A stretch of 64,000 bases of DNA from Arabidopsis thaliana (Eukaryota; Streptophyta; Magnoliopsida; Brassicales; Brassicaceae): NCBI RefSeq assembly GCF_000001735.4, contig NC_003070.9, positions 7,130,001 through 7,194,000 on the forward strand, in the 5' to 3' direction. The notes below the pieces were generated by a model. The model did no database searches. It had not been told where the DNA came from and was given only the letters and a program-made list of their open reading frames with translations. The stretch's first letter is position 1, and every line of letters begins with the position of its first letter. The translations under genes were made by a program, and so were the position numbers. This document shows positions 22,601 through 34,536 of the stretch, in pieces.

Positions 22601-24271
22601 TTCCTTGTTACGTATAATTAAATTTGTATGAATAAACTTAATTTACGTTCTGTTCTCTGTTATGTTACGTTTCGTTTCGTTTCCGTTACGTACAAAAAAA
22701 AATATTTTCATATGAGATACTAGACTAGAACACTAGAGTACTTATTCATGTTATATATATCCCATCCGCCAAAAGCTATTTTGTCCTACAACTAACGTGA
22801 TCCAAACTAATAATCATGAAACCCTACCGAATACGAATTATGTAAATTTTTATAAAATCATCCTCTCACTCACTCGTAAATGTGGATTTCACATTTGTTC
22901 GTCCAATCTAACTCCCCTCCTGAAAACTATCATACCCCTTTTTTAAAGCATCATTCAGTTTGTCTTTTCTCCCTTCTCAGTTTGTTGTACCATATTATAA
23001 CCAGACCATGAATAATCTCTTATATAACTTGACTTGATCACAACCAAATCTTTTCTTAAATTTGATTTTTTTTTACAAGTCCTTTTCTCTTTTTTTGAGC
23101 ATTTGAATGTTTTTGGAATGACTCCAATAATTAAACCGCTTCTTTTTTTTTTGTTAAAAATGTAAATATTTTATAAAATAAAATAAAAACAGATTAGATT
23201 TACAGTCAAAAGTTATTGACCTATACAAATGATTATAGCAAAAAAAAACATGGAAACATAATAAAGCATAATTGAACCGCTTTCCACAACCTTTCTTAGA
23301 AAAACATTTTCCACATCGATTAAACCGTTCCACAAATCCACAAAATTCATTCATTTCTTACTATGTGGTTACTAATTAGAAACGTATATGTTGATTGTTG
23401 AAAACATATTTTGATGAATTGTTCTAGCTCAAACAATGAAAACATCCTTCATTTTTGTGAGAACTCGGTTCGAACTATCATAAAACTTTTAAAACGAAAG
23501 TATATTAATAATCAATGGTTTTGCCTAACCAAATAAATATTTCTTTTATTCGTTAGCGGTGGAATCTATTCACGAGCAGAAGATGGTATTGGTTACACAA
23601 TACCCTCCACTAAATAGAAACTTTTGTTTCACTGAACTACTTTATATTGTCAATTTGAGTAGATTAATATATTTTTTCTGATCAAATTGAGGGAAGAACC
23701 TACTCCCCCACTCGTTTATTTTTATTTACTCTATAACTTCTCCAAATAAGCCTATAGGCTATAAAGAGTATAATAGTGGCCTTTAAAGATTCTTTAATTT
23801 TTCATAATTATAAAAAGATTATAACAACATGTAACAAAATTGACAATTGTAGGACATGAATAATTATTAACTTATCCTCAAACAGCAACAAAGCGTCTAA
23901 AAATCGAAAACGATTCGCTTTGGTCATCACCAGCATAATAAAATGTTGAAGAATCAGTCTCCAAATTCAATAAGCTTTTGAACAAATTGGCGAAATCAGA
24001 TATTTGGTATATTTTAAAGATACGTACAGCCATTATATTTGATTTTTTCAAAAACTAAATTAGGATCTTATTCTACCACTGATTGTATTAAACAACAAAG
24101 TATTTAATCTTTAGTCAGCTTAGAAAAAAATCTTAATATTAAAGAAAAAAAATGCTTTTACTATTTCTTTTTTTATCTTAATATTTCAGTCATATAGTTT
24201 AAAATTCTGGTTAACAATTGTCAAATGAGATATTCCAAATTCTTTTTATTTACATATAGTTTAAAATTCTT
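19610..24271. other. Large gene-poor intergenic region
   Basis: About 4.7 kb between CAT1 and NLP4 are AT-rich. Small open frames (for example 20954-21211 and 21259-21594) are hydrophobic AT-driven translations without domain similarity I recognise. Short direct repeats occur at 22228-22318, and a gtttc pentamer run lies near 22670. No tRNA or transposase is visible. Confidence 0.5.
22228..22318 (+). repeat. Two direct repeats of about 40 bp
   Basis: The string aaaatccatgtttaagttt followed by ggacctatata or gacctatata appears twice, separated by a short aaaataaaaa linker; a third weaker echo (aaaaatccattttgaag) follows at about 22323. Confidence 0.8.
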
Positions 24272-24385
24272 GTGAATTTTCTATTTATGTAAAAAAGTCA
24301 AAATGTGATTATTGGTGAAATTCTATTTGCTATAACAAAACAAAAAAAAAAAGGTTTTGACTTTTTTACATAAATAGAAATTCAC
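24272..24385. repeat. Inverted repeat able to form a long hairpin
   Basis: The left arm 24272-24303 starts gtgaattttctatttatg. The right arm 24355-24385 is its reverse complement with one single-base length difference (tttt versus ttt). The loop is about 51 bp and AT-rich. It lies about 0.8 kb upstream of the NLP4 start. It could be a foldback or MITE relic, or a regulatory or small-RNA hairpin. Confidence 0.85.
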
Positions 24386-25169
24386 TGCAGGGAGACATGT
24401 TGTTGGTCATTTGTTTATTCCCTCTGTGTCTGTATTCTCTCTCTCTGGAAAGTGGAGGAATCTTCTATCTCTCCTCCAGTCAAAAAAACCCAAGCAGCCT
24501 GGAAGAGAGAGAGAGAGTAATGTGATACTATATGAAAACAAAATTCATAGTAAGGTCTCGCCATGTCCCGATGCATAAATGAGATAACGATCCACAAAAT
24601 TTTCATTTTAAAAATTTCATCTTTTTTTGTTTTCATCTTCCGTGAAGAAGTAGTACCACATAACCCCCATCAGACATCTTTAAAGCTTTCTTCTTTTCCT
24701 TGTTTCTTTTGGTTTTGAGATTTGGGTTTCTTTTCATATCTGTTCCTTCTATCTCAGACAACAAATTGCAACAGAGGAAATTTAAAAACCCACTTGAGGA
24801 AGGAATCTTTGAGAATCTCTCTCTGACTTGTGAGTTTTTCCATCTAGTTTCTCTTTTAAGGGTTTGATTTTTCATTGTAAACGAAGCTGATTAGTTCAAA
24901 GTTCGTTTTTTTTTGTGTTTCATTGAGCCATATTGTTTGACCAGCTTGAAGGATTCAAACAAAAAGTTTTTGTTTTTGTGTGTCTACTTTGGATTGTTTC
25001 ATTTTGTCTTCATGAATTAGATTTAGACAAGATTTGTGCTTGATTCGTGTTAAGTTTTGATTTGGGCCCTTCAATTTCCTACTTTATCGGTTGGTGAATT
25101 CTATACACATTAGTCCTATCACGACCTTCTGTTTGTTTGTTTTTGAAAATGGGTGCTTCGCATTTGCAG

Positions 25170-25184
25170 ATGTTGCTTCATTGA
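25170..25184 (+). promoter_or_regulatory. Minimal uORF in NLP4 leader (MLLH)
   Basis: If the leader intron ends at the tttgcag acceptor (25169), the next bases are atg ttg ctt cat tga, a four-codon uORF ending 16 bases before the NLP4 ATG at 25201. A candidate donor (gtgagt) is at 24830. The acceptor is inferred, not proven. Confidence 0.45.
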
Positions 25185-25200
25185 TTTTGGAGATATATCC

Positions 25201-27986
25201 ATGGAAGATAGTTTCCTTCAATCTGAGAACGTGGTTATGGACGCTGACTTCATGGATGGATTGTTACTAGATGGTTGTTGGTTAGAGACTACAGATGGAT
25301 CTGAGTTTCTTAACATAGCTCCTTCAACTTCTTCTGTTAGCCCTTTTGATCCAACTTCCTTCATGTGGTCTCCAACTCAAGATACATCAGCTCTTTGCAC
25401 ATCAGGAGTTGTATCTCAGATGTATGGTCAGGATTGTGTAGAAAGATCTAGTCTTGATGAGTTTCAATGGAACAAACGATGGTGGATTGGACCAGGAGGT
25501 GGTGGTTCTTCGGTTACTGAGAGGTTGGTTCAAGCAGTTGAACACATTAAAGATTACACAACAGCGAGAGGCTCACTTATTCAGTTATGGGTTCCGGTTA
25601 ATAGAGGCGGTAAGCGAGTTTTGACCACAAAGGAACAACCTTTTAGCCATGATCCGTTGTGTCAAAGACTTGCAAACTATAGAGAGATCTCTGTGAATTA
25701 TCACTTCTCTGCTGAGCAAGATGATTCCAAGGCTTTAGCTGGTTTGCCTGGGAGGGTTTTCTTGGGGAAGCTTCCTGAATGGACTCCTGATGTTAGGTTT
25801 TTCAAGAGCGAGGAGTATCCGAGAGTACACCATGCTCAGGACTGCGATGTCCGTGGAACGCTGGCGATTCCGGTGTTTGAACAAGGTAGTAAGATTTGCT
25901 TGGGTGTTATTGAGGTTGTAATGACCACTGAGATGGTTAAACTAAGACCTGAGCTTGAAAGCATTTGCAGAGCACTTCAGGTTTGTGTTCTTCTCTAAAG
26001 CTTTCAGCTTTTGCTATAGAAATGGTTTTCTGAGAGTGATGAATGTGTTTCCTTTTTGCAGGCAGTTGATCTTAGGAGCACCGAGCTTCCGATTCCACCT
26101 TCTCTAAAGGTAATCAAAGAAACTACATGAGTTCCTTATGTTCAGCTTTTGGGTATAAACAAGATTGTTTCTTCTTTATTCAGGGATGTGACTTATCCTA
26201 CAAAGCTGCCTTACCTGAAATCCGAAACCTCTTGAGATGTGCTTGTGAGACTCATAAACTACCTTTAGCTCAGACATGGGTTTCTTGTCAACAGCAAAAC
26301 AAAAGCGGGTGCCGTCACAACGATGAGAACTACATCCATTGCGTATCAACCATTGATGATGCTTGCTACGTTGGTGATCCAACAGTTCGTGAGTTCCATG
26401 AAGCTTGCTCTGAGCATCACCTCTTGAAAGGCCAAGGAGTTGCAGGTCAAGCCTTCTTGACCAATGGACCTTGCTTTTCATCTGATGTATCTAACTACAA
26501 GAAATCAGAGTACCCTCTCTCTCACCATGCTAATATGTACGGTTTACATGGCGCGGTTGCAATTCGCCTGCGGTGCATCCACACGGGCTCTGCTGATTTC
26601 GTCTTAGAGTTCTTTTTGCCTAAAGACTGCGATGATCTGGAGGAACAGAGGAAAATGTTGAATGCTCTTTCAACTATTATGGCTCATGTGCCTAGAAGCT
26701 TAAGGACTGTTACAGACAAAGAACTAGAAGAAGAGAGTGAAGTGATAGAGAGGGAAGAGATAGTAACGCCAAAGATAGAAAACGCATCTGAACTCCACGG
26801 AAATTCCCCATGGAATGCCTCTCTTGAAGAAATCCAGCGGAGTAATAATACTAGTAATCCTCAGAATCTTGGACTGGTATTTGATGGAGGAGACAAACCA
26901 AATGATGGTTTTGGCTTAAAAAGAGGTTTTGACTACACCATGGATTCTAATGTCAATGAGAGCAGCACTTTCTCTAGTGGTGGTTTCAGTATGATGGCCG
27001 AGAAAAAGCGTACAAAAGCAGATAAAACCATCACTTTGGATGTTCTTCGACAGTATTTCGCTGGGAGCTTGAAAGATGCAGCCAAGAATATCGGTGGTAA
27101 GCAGCATTTTTTTATCTTCTCGATTCAATTTATCGGAAAGTCCTGAGACTGATCTCTTCTTTTTGCCCTTTTCTTGTCTTGGAAATTTTCAGTTTGTCCA
27201 ACGACCTTGAAGAGAATATGCAGACAGCATGGTATACAAAGATGGCCTTCAAGAAAGATAAAAAAAGTGGGACATTCTCTGCAGAAGATCCAACGAGTGA
27301 TTGATTCGGTTCAAGGTGTTTCTGGTCCTCTTCCCATAGGCTCATTCTATGCAAATTTCCCCAATTTAGTCTCACAGTCACAAGAACCATCACAACAAGC
27401 CAAGACCACGCCTCCTCCTCCGCCGCCAGTGCAGCTTGCAAAGTCCCCTGTATCCTCGTATAGTCACAGTTCAAACTCTAGCCAATGTTGCTCCAGTGAA
27501 ACCCAACTAAACAGCGGTGCAACAACCGATCCTCCTTCAACTGATGTAGGAGGTGCATTGAAGAAGACGAGCAGCGAAATCGAGCTTCAAAGCTCGAGTC
27601 TTGACGAGACAATTTTGACTCTCTCCAGTTTAGAAAACATCCCTCAAGGCACCAACTTGTTATCATCTCAAGATGATGACTTTCTGAGGATTAAAGTTAG
27701 CTACGGAGAAGAGAAGATCAGATTACGGATGCGGAATTCGCGCAGGTTAAGAGATCTATTGTGGGAGATTGGGAAGCGGTTTAGCATAGAGGATATGAGC
27801 AGGTATGATCTAAAGTACTTAGACGAAGACAATGAATGGGTTTTGTTGACTTGCGACGAAGATGTAGAAGAGTGTGTAGATGTCTGCAGAACTACACCGA
27901 GTCATACCATTAAGCTTTTGCTTCAGGCTTCTTCTCATCATTTCCCTGAACGTTCTTCAGCTACTGAATACAGTTTATGGCACTGA
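25201..27986 (+). CDS. NLP4: NIN-like protein 4, nitrate-signalling transcription factor
   Basis: Exons 25201-25980, 26062-26109, 26184-27096 and 27193-27986 join to 844 aa. The N-terminal half is a GAF-like nitrate-response region with [14 protein letters not shown] and [12 protein letters not shown]. The RWP-RK DNA-binding domain spans about residues 545-610, with QRWPSRK at 596-602 split from its start by the last intron. A Pro run (PPPPPPP) and Ser-rich linker follow, then a PB1 domain (about 745-825) starting [15 protein letters not shown] with the acidic DEDVEEC motif, used for NLP-NLP pairing. NLPs bind nitrate-responsive elements and shuttle between cytosol and nucleus with nitrate supply. 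The start at 25201 is chosen because the in-frame Met at 25153 lies in the presumed leader intron. It is probably AT1G20640. Confidence 0.95.
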
Positions 27987-28421
27987 CCTTAAATCAGAGA
28001 AAGAAGAAAGAAAAAGAAGCGTTTTAGGACATGACACAAAAGATAGTAATACCTTTGTGTTCTGTTATAATTGTTCATAATTTTATCTTTGGTTTTTTTG
28101 AAAGATTACTAGGAGAGGTGCTTTGGGTTTTGTTTTTAAAAACGCACCAGAGACAAGAAGAGAAGAACATGTAAAGATCCTATCTTCCTGAGAAATTGAA
28201 GTTGTTGTTTTTTTCTTCTGAAATTCCTTTCGAATGTGGTTTTCAAATGTAGATACACATATAAAAGAACTTTAATTGTTTCCATAATTGCCATATACAT
28301 CAAGTAAAAGAGACTAATAACGAAACATTTACCAAACATATATTGTTTTCTGAGAAAGAAACAAAAAAAACCATTTTTACACAACACCAAACTGAAATTC
28401 TTAAAAGCTGTTTTTGAGTTT

Positions 28422-30022
28422 TTACAAGTCTCGTCGCGGCGTTCTTGAAATCTCTGGTGACGGTGATGAGACGTTTCGAGCTTCATGAGATCTGCTCTGT
28501 GCGGCTAAGTACTCTAGTGCCACAACTATGTCACCTATGAACGGTCGATAATGAGCTTCTTCATTAAGACACATTGCAATAATCGCAATCGCATAGTTTA
28601 AACACCGTCTTGGGTATTTTCCTCGTAGAGACGGATCCACTAAATGTCCAAACTTCTTCTGATCCTTGAGGTATGGACGTGACTGCAAAGATAAGAAAAG
28701 TTTTGGTTATAACTGGAGTAGGATTTTAGGTATTACGCTGTAATCGATTTAGTAAGTTTCTTACCCAAGTAACAAGATTCTGCTCGCCTTGCTTTTGACC
28801 TAAATCAATAGCTTTTCTCCCAGTAATCAGCTCAAGCAACACTACACCGAAGCAGTAGATATCCGATTTAACAGTTAATTTCCCGCTCATTGCGTATTCA
28901 GGAGCACAGTAACCGTAAGTTCCCATGACACGAGTCGATACATGAGTTCGATCACCAACTGGACCGAGTTTCGCCAATCCGAAATCCGAGAGTTTTGGAC
29001 TGAACTCTTTATCTAACAATATGTTTGCGGATTTCAAATCACGGTAAATCACTGGCGGGTTAGCTGTGCAGTGAAGATACTCTATTCCTCGAGCTGCACC
29101 AACCGCGATTTTCATTCGAGTATTCCAGCTTAATGGTTCTTGATTAGACTCAAGATCTGAAAAATCATACAAAAGAGTACAACATTTGAAACTGAACATT
29201 CTTAAGATAGTTACAACAAAACACTTGAAAGAACAATGGAGTAAAAGTAAACTAACCAAAAAGGTGATCTTCTAAGCTTCCCATTGGCATGTATTCATAG
29301 ACAAGAAGTCTTTGATCACCAGAAGTACAGTAACCGATCAATGTAACGAGATTGGGATGATGCAATAAGCTAAGCATAAGAACTTCTACTATAAACTCTC
29401 GGTTCCCTTGAAGCCCATCTGGATTCAATTGCTTAATAGCCACTACCTGTTTTCATCAAATCATATCAAATTACATCAAAAGCTCATTAAAAACAGAGTT
29501 TCTCTTTAAAAGGGCTTGAGGAAGAGAGAGAGATCTGACTTGTCCTGAATCTAAACGTCCCTTATAAACTCTGCCAAAACCTCCTTCTCCGAGCAAATTA
29601 ACTTCCCGGAAGTTTCTTGTAGCTGCAGCTAACTCCTTGAACGTGAAGCTCCGAGCTCCACCACCAGGTATCGGACTATTCACTTTACCATTTACTGTTC
29701 CAAATTCCGACAGAAATTATTCTCAAAAAATGTGTTAAAAAGACACCATAAAAGGGACATAATCAAGAAACACTCACGACTCACCTAAGATACCCGAAAT
29801 CGACTCTGTTCCTGTTGTATCACTTCCATGAACTGAAACCACAAAGAAAAATACTATAAACAAAAACGAAAACTTTTGAGGTAAAAACAATGAAAGTTAT
29901 TGAATTGTGGACATGAAAGTACCTGATGAATCGGTTTGGTAACGAGAGTTGCATCGAGCGTTATCAATGTCGACTCTTATGTCCTTGGTTCGAGGATTCA
30001 AACAAGAGAAACAACAAGTCAT
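28422..30022 (-). CDS. ASG5: Receptor-like cytoplasmic kinase, RLCK-VII/PBL type (ASG5)
   Basis: Exons 29923-30022, 29785-29832, 29540-29694, 29257-29446, 28765-29156 and 28422-28682 close exactly at 381 aa. The N-terminus [10 protein letters not shown] has clustered cysteines suited to palmitoylation and plasma-membrane anchoring, and has no signal peptide or membrane span. The kinase domain has [11 protein letters not shown] (about 85-95), the ATP-binding lysine in VAIKQ (106), [12 protein letters not shown] (the usual HRD His is Tyr, common in RLCK-VII), DFGLAKLGP and [11 protein letters not shown]. The catalytic Asp and Lys are present, so it should be active. The C-terminus [14 protein letters not shown] is a possible phosphosite tail. 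It converges on NLP4 with 435 bp between stops. It is probably AT1G20650; the symbol ASG5 is from memory. Confidence 0.9.
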
Positions 30023-31856
30023 CTTCTTTTTTCTTTAAGACTTACAACAATGGGGATTTAAAGAAGGAATTTTTAGAAAATGGAGCTGGTTCAAGAAACC
30101 AAGCTCCGAAAAATCCCAACACCAGACACAAAACCTGACAAAATTACTAAAGAAACAAAACTTCAAAACCTAGGATTTAGGGTCTGAAACTAAAAAAGAG
30201 ATTGATTTCCTCTGTTTCTTCTCTTTGGATAATCCCAGAAAACAAAAGAACAAACTTTTTTGGCAGAGTAAAGCGAAATTATTGAATCGGCCGGCGATAG
30301 ATTGCAGGAAGACAGAGAGAGAGAAAATATATTTTTAAAACAAAAAAAAACTGAAGAGTTACTAAAATTATACAAATTACATCTAATCACGACAAAAAAT
30401 GACAAGGATCTTATAACAACAACAAAAAAACTGAGGTTTAAACAGTATATAGAAAAAAATAAAAATCACGGTAGAGACACTACTTTGATTTTAACAACTG
30501 AATTTTTGTTCTTCTCATTTATTTTATTTTAGTTGGAGCTACTGAAAAATATTTAAGTGGTAGAAGACGACGAGTTTCGTTTTGTTCTTTTCCAACTCGG
30601 TCCCATTTTTTTCAATAAAGAAAATTAAATTCTTACTCATTCTCTATCTTCTATTCAAAAATCGATATTTAAAAAAATTTCCCACAAAATTAAACTCTTC
30701 TTCTTCTTCTCTGGCATTTAAACCGGTTTGGTCCCCTTCTCTTCTCTGATAACCACGCTTGGTTTAAATTACTATAGTACCCTCTAACAGTACAGTGTTT
30801 GTAAGAGAACACCCATGAGGCCGACAGTGGATTTTGAAGTCGAGATTTTGACAAATGGACGGTCCAGATTAGATTATCTTGACCTTACGTATTACAGTGG
30901 GTCACACATACTGTCCTCTGCCTTCCCCGCATTTGACTTTATTTACCGTTTTAGTAAATTCTGTATCTATCATCATAAGAATAATAATGGCTACTTTATA
31001 AATCAATCAATTATTAGCTGATATGTTTGGAATTTTTCACCTATCTTTTTCTATCATATCTTTGCTTCTTTTCCTTCTTTTTATCATCGAGCTGTTTTTT
31101 TTTTGGTTTTTTTTCTCGTATTTATGACATTATTGTTGATCTTGTTACCATTCACACATCTACAATTTAAAGCATGTTGATGGAATTAAAATTTTGAACC
31201 AAAAGAGAGAATTATTATGAGCGCCCTTTTACTTTTGAAACTCTTTTTTTTATGTGTCCTCCATATTTTTGCATTGTGTTAATAACATTATTGTGAATTT
31301 ACTGCTACTAATGGCATATGTGTTTCCATTAAATCTTCCTTTTAGTTTCCATAGCTATTTATTAAAAAAAATATATATATATATATATATAACACAACTA
31401 CTATTTTAATTTTAACATGCAACCATGCATTCAAAACTGTTATTATTTTTTTTAGTTTTTGTTTGAAAAAAATATCGTTTTATATGTCCACTTTTTTAAA
31501 AAAACGATATGATGCATTTTGTCTTTCTTGTGGGATTAGAAATATATGTGATGGTTTCGTTTGGAATCTAGAGTCTACCTTTACATTTTCGCATGATTTT
31601 AATCCATCTACAATCTCGCTCTTAAACTAACTTTCTTAGCTCTATTGTAGTTTTTTTTTTTACATACGGATGATGACTAACATAGAACTCATCAAAGCCT
31701 AAATTCTCAAAGTTTGCTCATGGAAATAAAAATAAAAAATTTAAGCTTAAAACAACCATGGCTGACAAGTGTATGAACCATGCTAAGAGAAGAGAGATAC
31801 TATCAGTAAAAAACAAAAGGCAACAGCAATCCAATAAGATACATGGACTAGGTACG
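30023..31856. other. Intergenic region: kinase promoter and simple repeats
   Basis: The part next to 30022 is the kinase leader. Beyond it I see AT-rich DNA, a cttctt tract near 30695-30712 and an AT dinucleotide run at about 31370-31391. No gene is recognisable. Confidence 0.5.
31370..31391 (+). repeat. AT dinucleotide microsatellite
   Basis: About eleven AT units follow an A tract (31362-31370). Confidence 0.9.
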
Positions 31857-33104
31857 TTACAACTTACGAGTTGGCTTAGGCTTAACAATGTTTTCTGCAT
31901 AGTCTAGAAAGGCGTAAGATTTATGAGACTTGAAGGCTTCCACTCCTTGGATTTCAACTCTCGTGATAGCGTTCCTCTCGGGGTTGTAGTAGAGAAGGTA
32001 GAAAGAGTTGGAGATATTGCATGGCGACAACACAATATCCCCCGTGTCACTCGTTCCAACAAATCGTAACTTGGTCTCCTCAATTATATTCTTCCAAGGA
32101 GGAGGCAAAACGTAGATATAACTCGACCATTGATGTTTCTCGGCATCTTCTAAAACCCATAGTTGAATTCCTGTATATCGTATTGAGCCAGGACCAATAT
32201 TTGCCTGGAGTTTAGCTATTTTACCCTTGTGGTTTACAAGAGTTGGTTGAAGATTAACTCCTGAGTTACGTTTCATGCCATTAGCTTTCTTTATATAACT
32301 AAACTTCTCAAATTTAATGTCAAAGCAAACTATATCAGGAAACCCGTCTAAGTCATCATGAACTCGGCCTAGGTAATACAAAACACCATTGATGCATATC
32401 CCATCATATAGAGGCCGAGGATAACCACTAGCTTCATAATCCACAACATCAGGATAATGTGCCATGTCACATTTGATCTTCCTCCATGAGAGTTCTTTTC
32501 CAGTTCCGAATGTGAGAACTTGATGCTCGCCAAAGACTCCAAACTTTGATTTGGTCATACACAATACTTTGAACTCTTTGTTGATCGGATCATACCCAAA
32601 ATAGCTTGTGATTATAGTTCTATTCGTTTTCACTCTTGGTAAGGGCCAGGATTCGCCTGTGCTAGGGTTACATATCAGTGGCTTAGAAATTGTTCTTCCC
32701 TTCAAATTCTCGTATGACTATTGAATCCATATATGAAGCCACAAACAGGACGGCAAATGCCGCAGAGATGATTAATAGAGAAGCTCATATGAAAATTGAC
32801 CGCTAAAGGAGAAGAATCACGAGGCTTTGGTGATGAGAAGAAGAATGTTTCACCGTCTTTGGGGCAGGTGAACAATAGCTTCGGGCGTGACGAAGATATG
32901 GTGAAGAACGATTCGGTGAAATCTGAATTGTTAAGTGTGGAAGCACATAGCTTCGATAAGCAACGAAATCTCGCTATAGACTTCACCGGCAATCTCGTGA
33001 GTATCTCGATAACGAGATCGAACGGGATCGTTTCTGAATTTTTCTCCTCTCTTTTCCTTGAATTCGAACAAGATCGATCGTGTATTGCGCCGTGTTTTCA
33101 TCAT
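31857..33104 (-). pseudogene. F-box/FBA-type gene disrupted by two frameshifts
   Basis: On the minus strand, ATG ATG at 33104/33101 opens [13 protein letters not shown], a typical F-box protein N-terminus. The F-box itself ([15 protein letters not shown] then [14 protein letters not shown]) lies in a different frame that lacks a start, so a first frameshift lies near 33040-33080. That frame runs to [12 protein letters not shown] and stops near 32702. The rest ([20 protein letters not shown], then an F-box-associated type 3 domain with [13 protein letters not shown] and [11 protein letters not shown], to stop at 31857) is in a third frame. Apart from these two lesions the gene looks full length and well preserved. 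F-box proteins are substrate adaptors of SCF ubiquitin ligases; this copy cannot make a whole one. Confidence 0.8.
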
Positions 33105-34536
33105 TAACTGAAAAATTTCAGAGATCAATTTGTTTGTGTTATTGATCACGATCGAATGTGTACAACATAAATACAGAGCCTTTACAACAGAACCCGTAAA
33201 CTCAGGAAAATCTATACATTTGAGAAGATCTAACTCTATCTTTCGATGCACAATATCAGCATCTGTTAAAGCATATTCGTTGTTGAGTAACCCAAGAGAA
33301 GACCAAACATAACCGGTCTTAACCATCCTCTAATATTAACCCTAGATAAACCCTAGCTAGTCTACTCGACGATTTAAAAAAAAACCTAGGGCTTTTCAGA
33401 TATACAAAGATGGCATAAAACGTAACTCAGGAGTTAATCTTCAAACGACGTCGTTTTCAGAAGCTGGCTATTGAAAACGACGTCGTTGGTGATTTTATCT
33501 ATAAATAAGAACATTTACGTCATTTTGCATGCTTCTTTTGTAGCTGTGATATTCAAGAAAAGAAGTAAAAACTAGTATAAACAGAGCAAATCATTATAAA
33601 CCGAAAAAAGTTATTTACATACTTATAAAATCGAACCTGACGAATGTACAATCGGAATCCAAGAACGGGATAAATGTTAATATTCTTACATGATTATTAG
33701 TGGTGAAGAGAATAAACCAAGGGTTTGAGAGGAAAATAAATATCACGAGACGTCGAGACCCACCAAACAGAGACGTTCATGTAAATCCCGTGATGCATGC
33801 CGTGAGCCCCTCTCTAGACAAAATTCAAATTAAGACCATTGAAGAACGATCGAACACTTTGATATATAATAAATCTACTACGATTTAATGAGATATAATA
33901 CTTTAAAGATTTTAGATTTTCAGATTTCTAATGTAATAATGTAGAATTTGATGGTCAATCATAAGCTCAAAAATATTGATTTGAACAAATCCATACCGTT
34001 TATCTAAATTTCAAGTGATTCCACTAATCGATTATACCAGCATATCGTAACTAAATAATTAACAATTTGTAACATTTTAACTATCTTAGCAAAAAAAAAT
34101 CAAGAGTTCCCATGAGCGAGGAACTTGAAAATCGAAGCCGTCAAAAGTCTTGCAAGAAATAAACTGACAAGTCTTACAAAAGGTGAAATGCCAAGGACAC
34201 AAACCTAACATTACTTTGTTTTATGGCCAAGATTAGGACATACGAAAATATATCTGAAAATTTCTAGAAAAATGAGAAAAAAATATAAACTATATATTCT
34301 ACAGCCTGCGTGACTCCTGTGGTTTTTCTTTTCCCTCTTGTTTTCTCTTTTTACCCCTAAAAAAATTATGGAAGTTGCAACAATCTGTACAAATAGAGAG
34401 AGACTTGTCCCATATATTTTCATGTCACAACAAATAAGCCTTGACTTTCCACAAGATTTCATTCCAGAAAATCCTTGGCTGAGATAGCCAATGGAAAATG
34501 CCTCTTCTTCCTCTTTCAAATATCCAATACTCATCT
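33105..34536. other. Intergenic region with a 16-bp inverted repeat
   Basis: No gene is recognisable. The notable element is the inverted pair of ACGACGTCGT palindromes at 33444-33487. The right part is the 3' flank of the bromodomain gene. Confidence 0.5.
33444..33487. repeat. Perfect 16-bp inverted repeat containing ACGACGTCGT palindromes
   Basis: The left arm AACGACGTCGTTTTCA (33444-33459) is repeated in reverse complement at 33472-33487 with a 12-bp spacer. Each arm contains the self-complementary core AACGACGTCGTT. Confidence 0.95.

Noticed and set aside
24415-24875. Two minus-strand frames of 73 and 80 codons
   Set aside because: They lie in the NLP4 leader, are K/R/E-rich low-complexity translations of CT-rich DNA and show no domain.
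25153-25200. In-frame upstream Met extending NLP4 by 16 residues
   Set aside because: The extension crosses a good intron acceptor (tttgcag) and is not part of the conserved protein, which starts MEDSFLQ at 25201.
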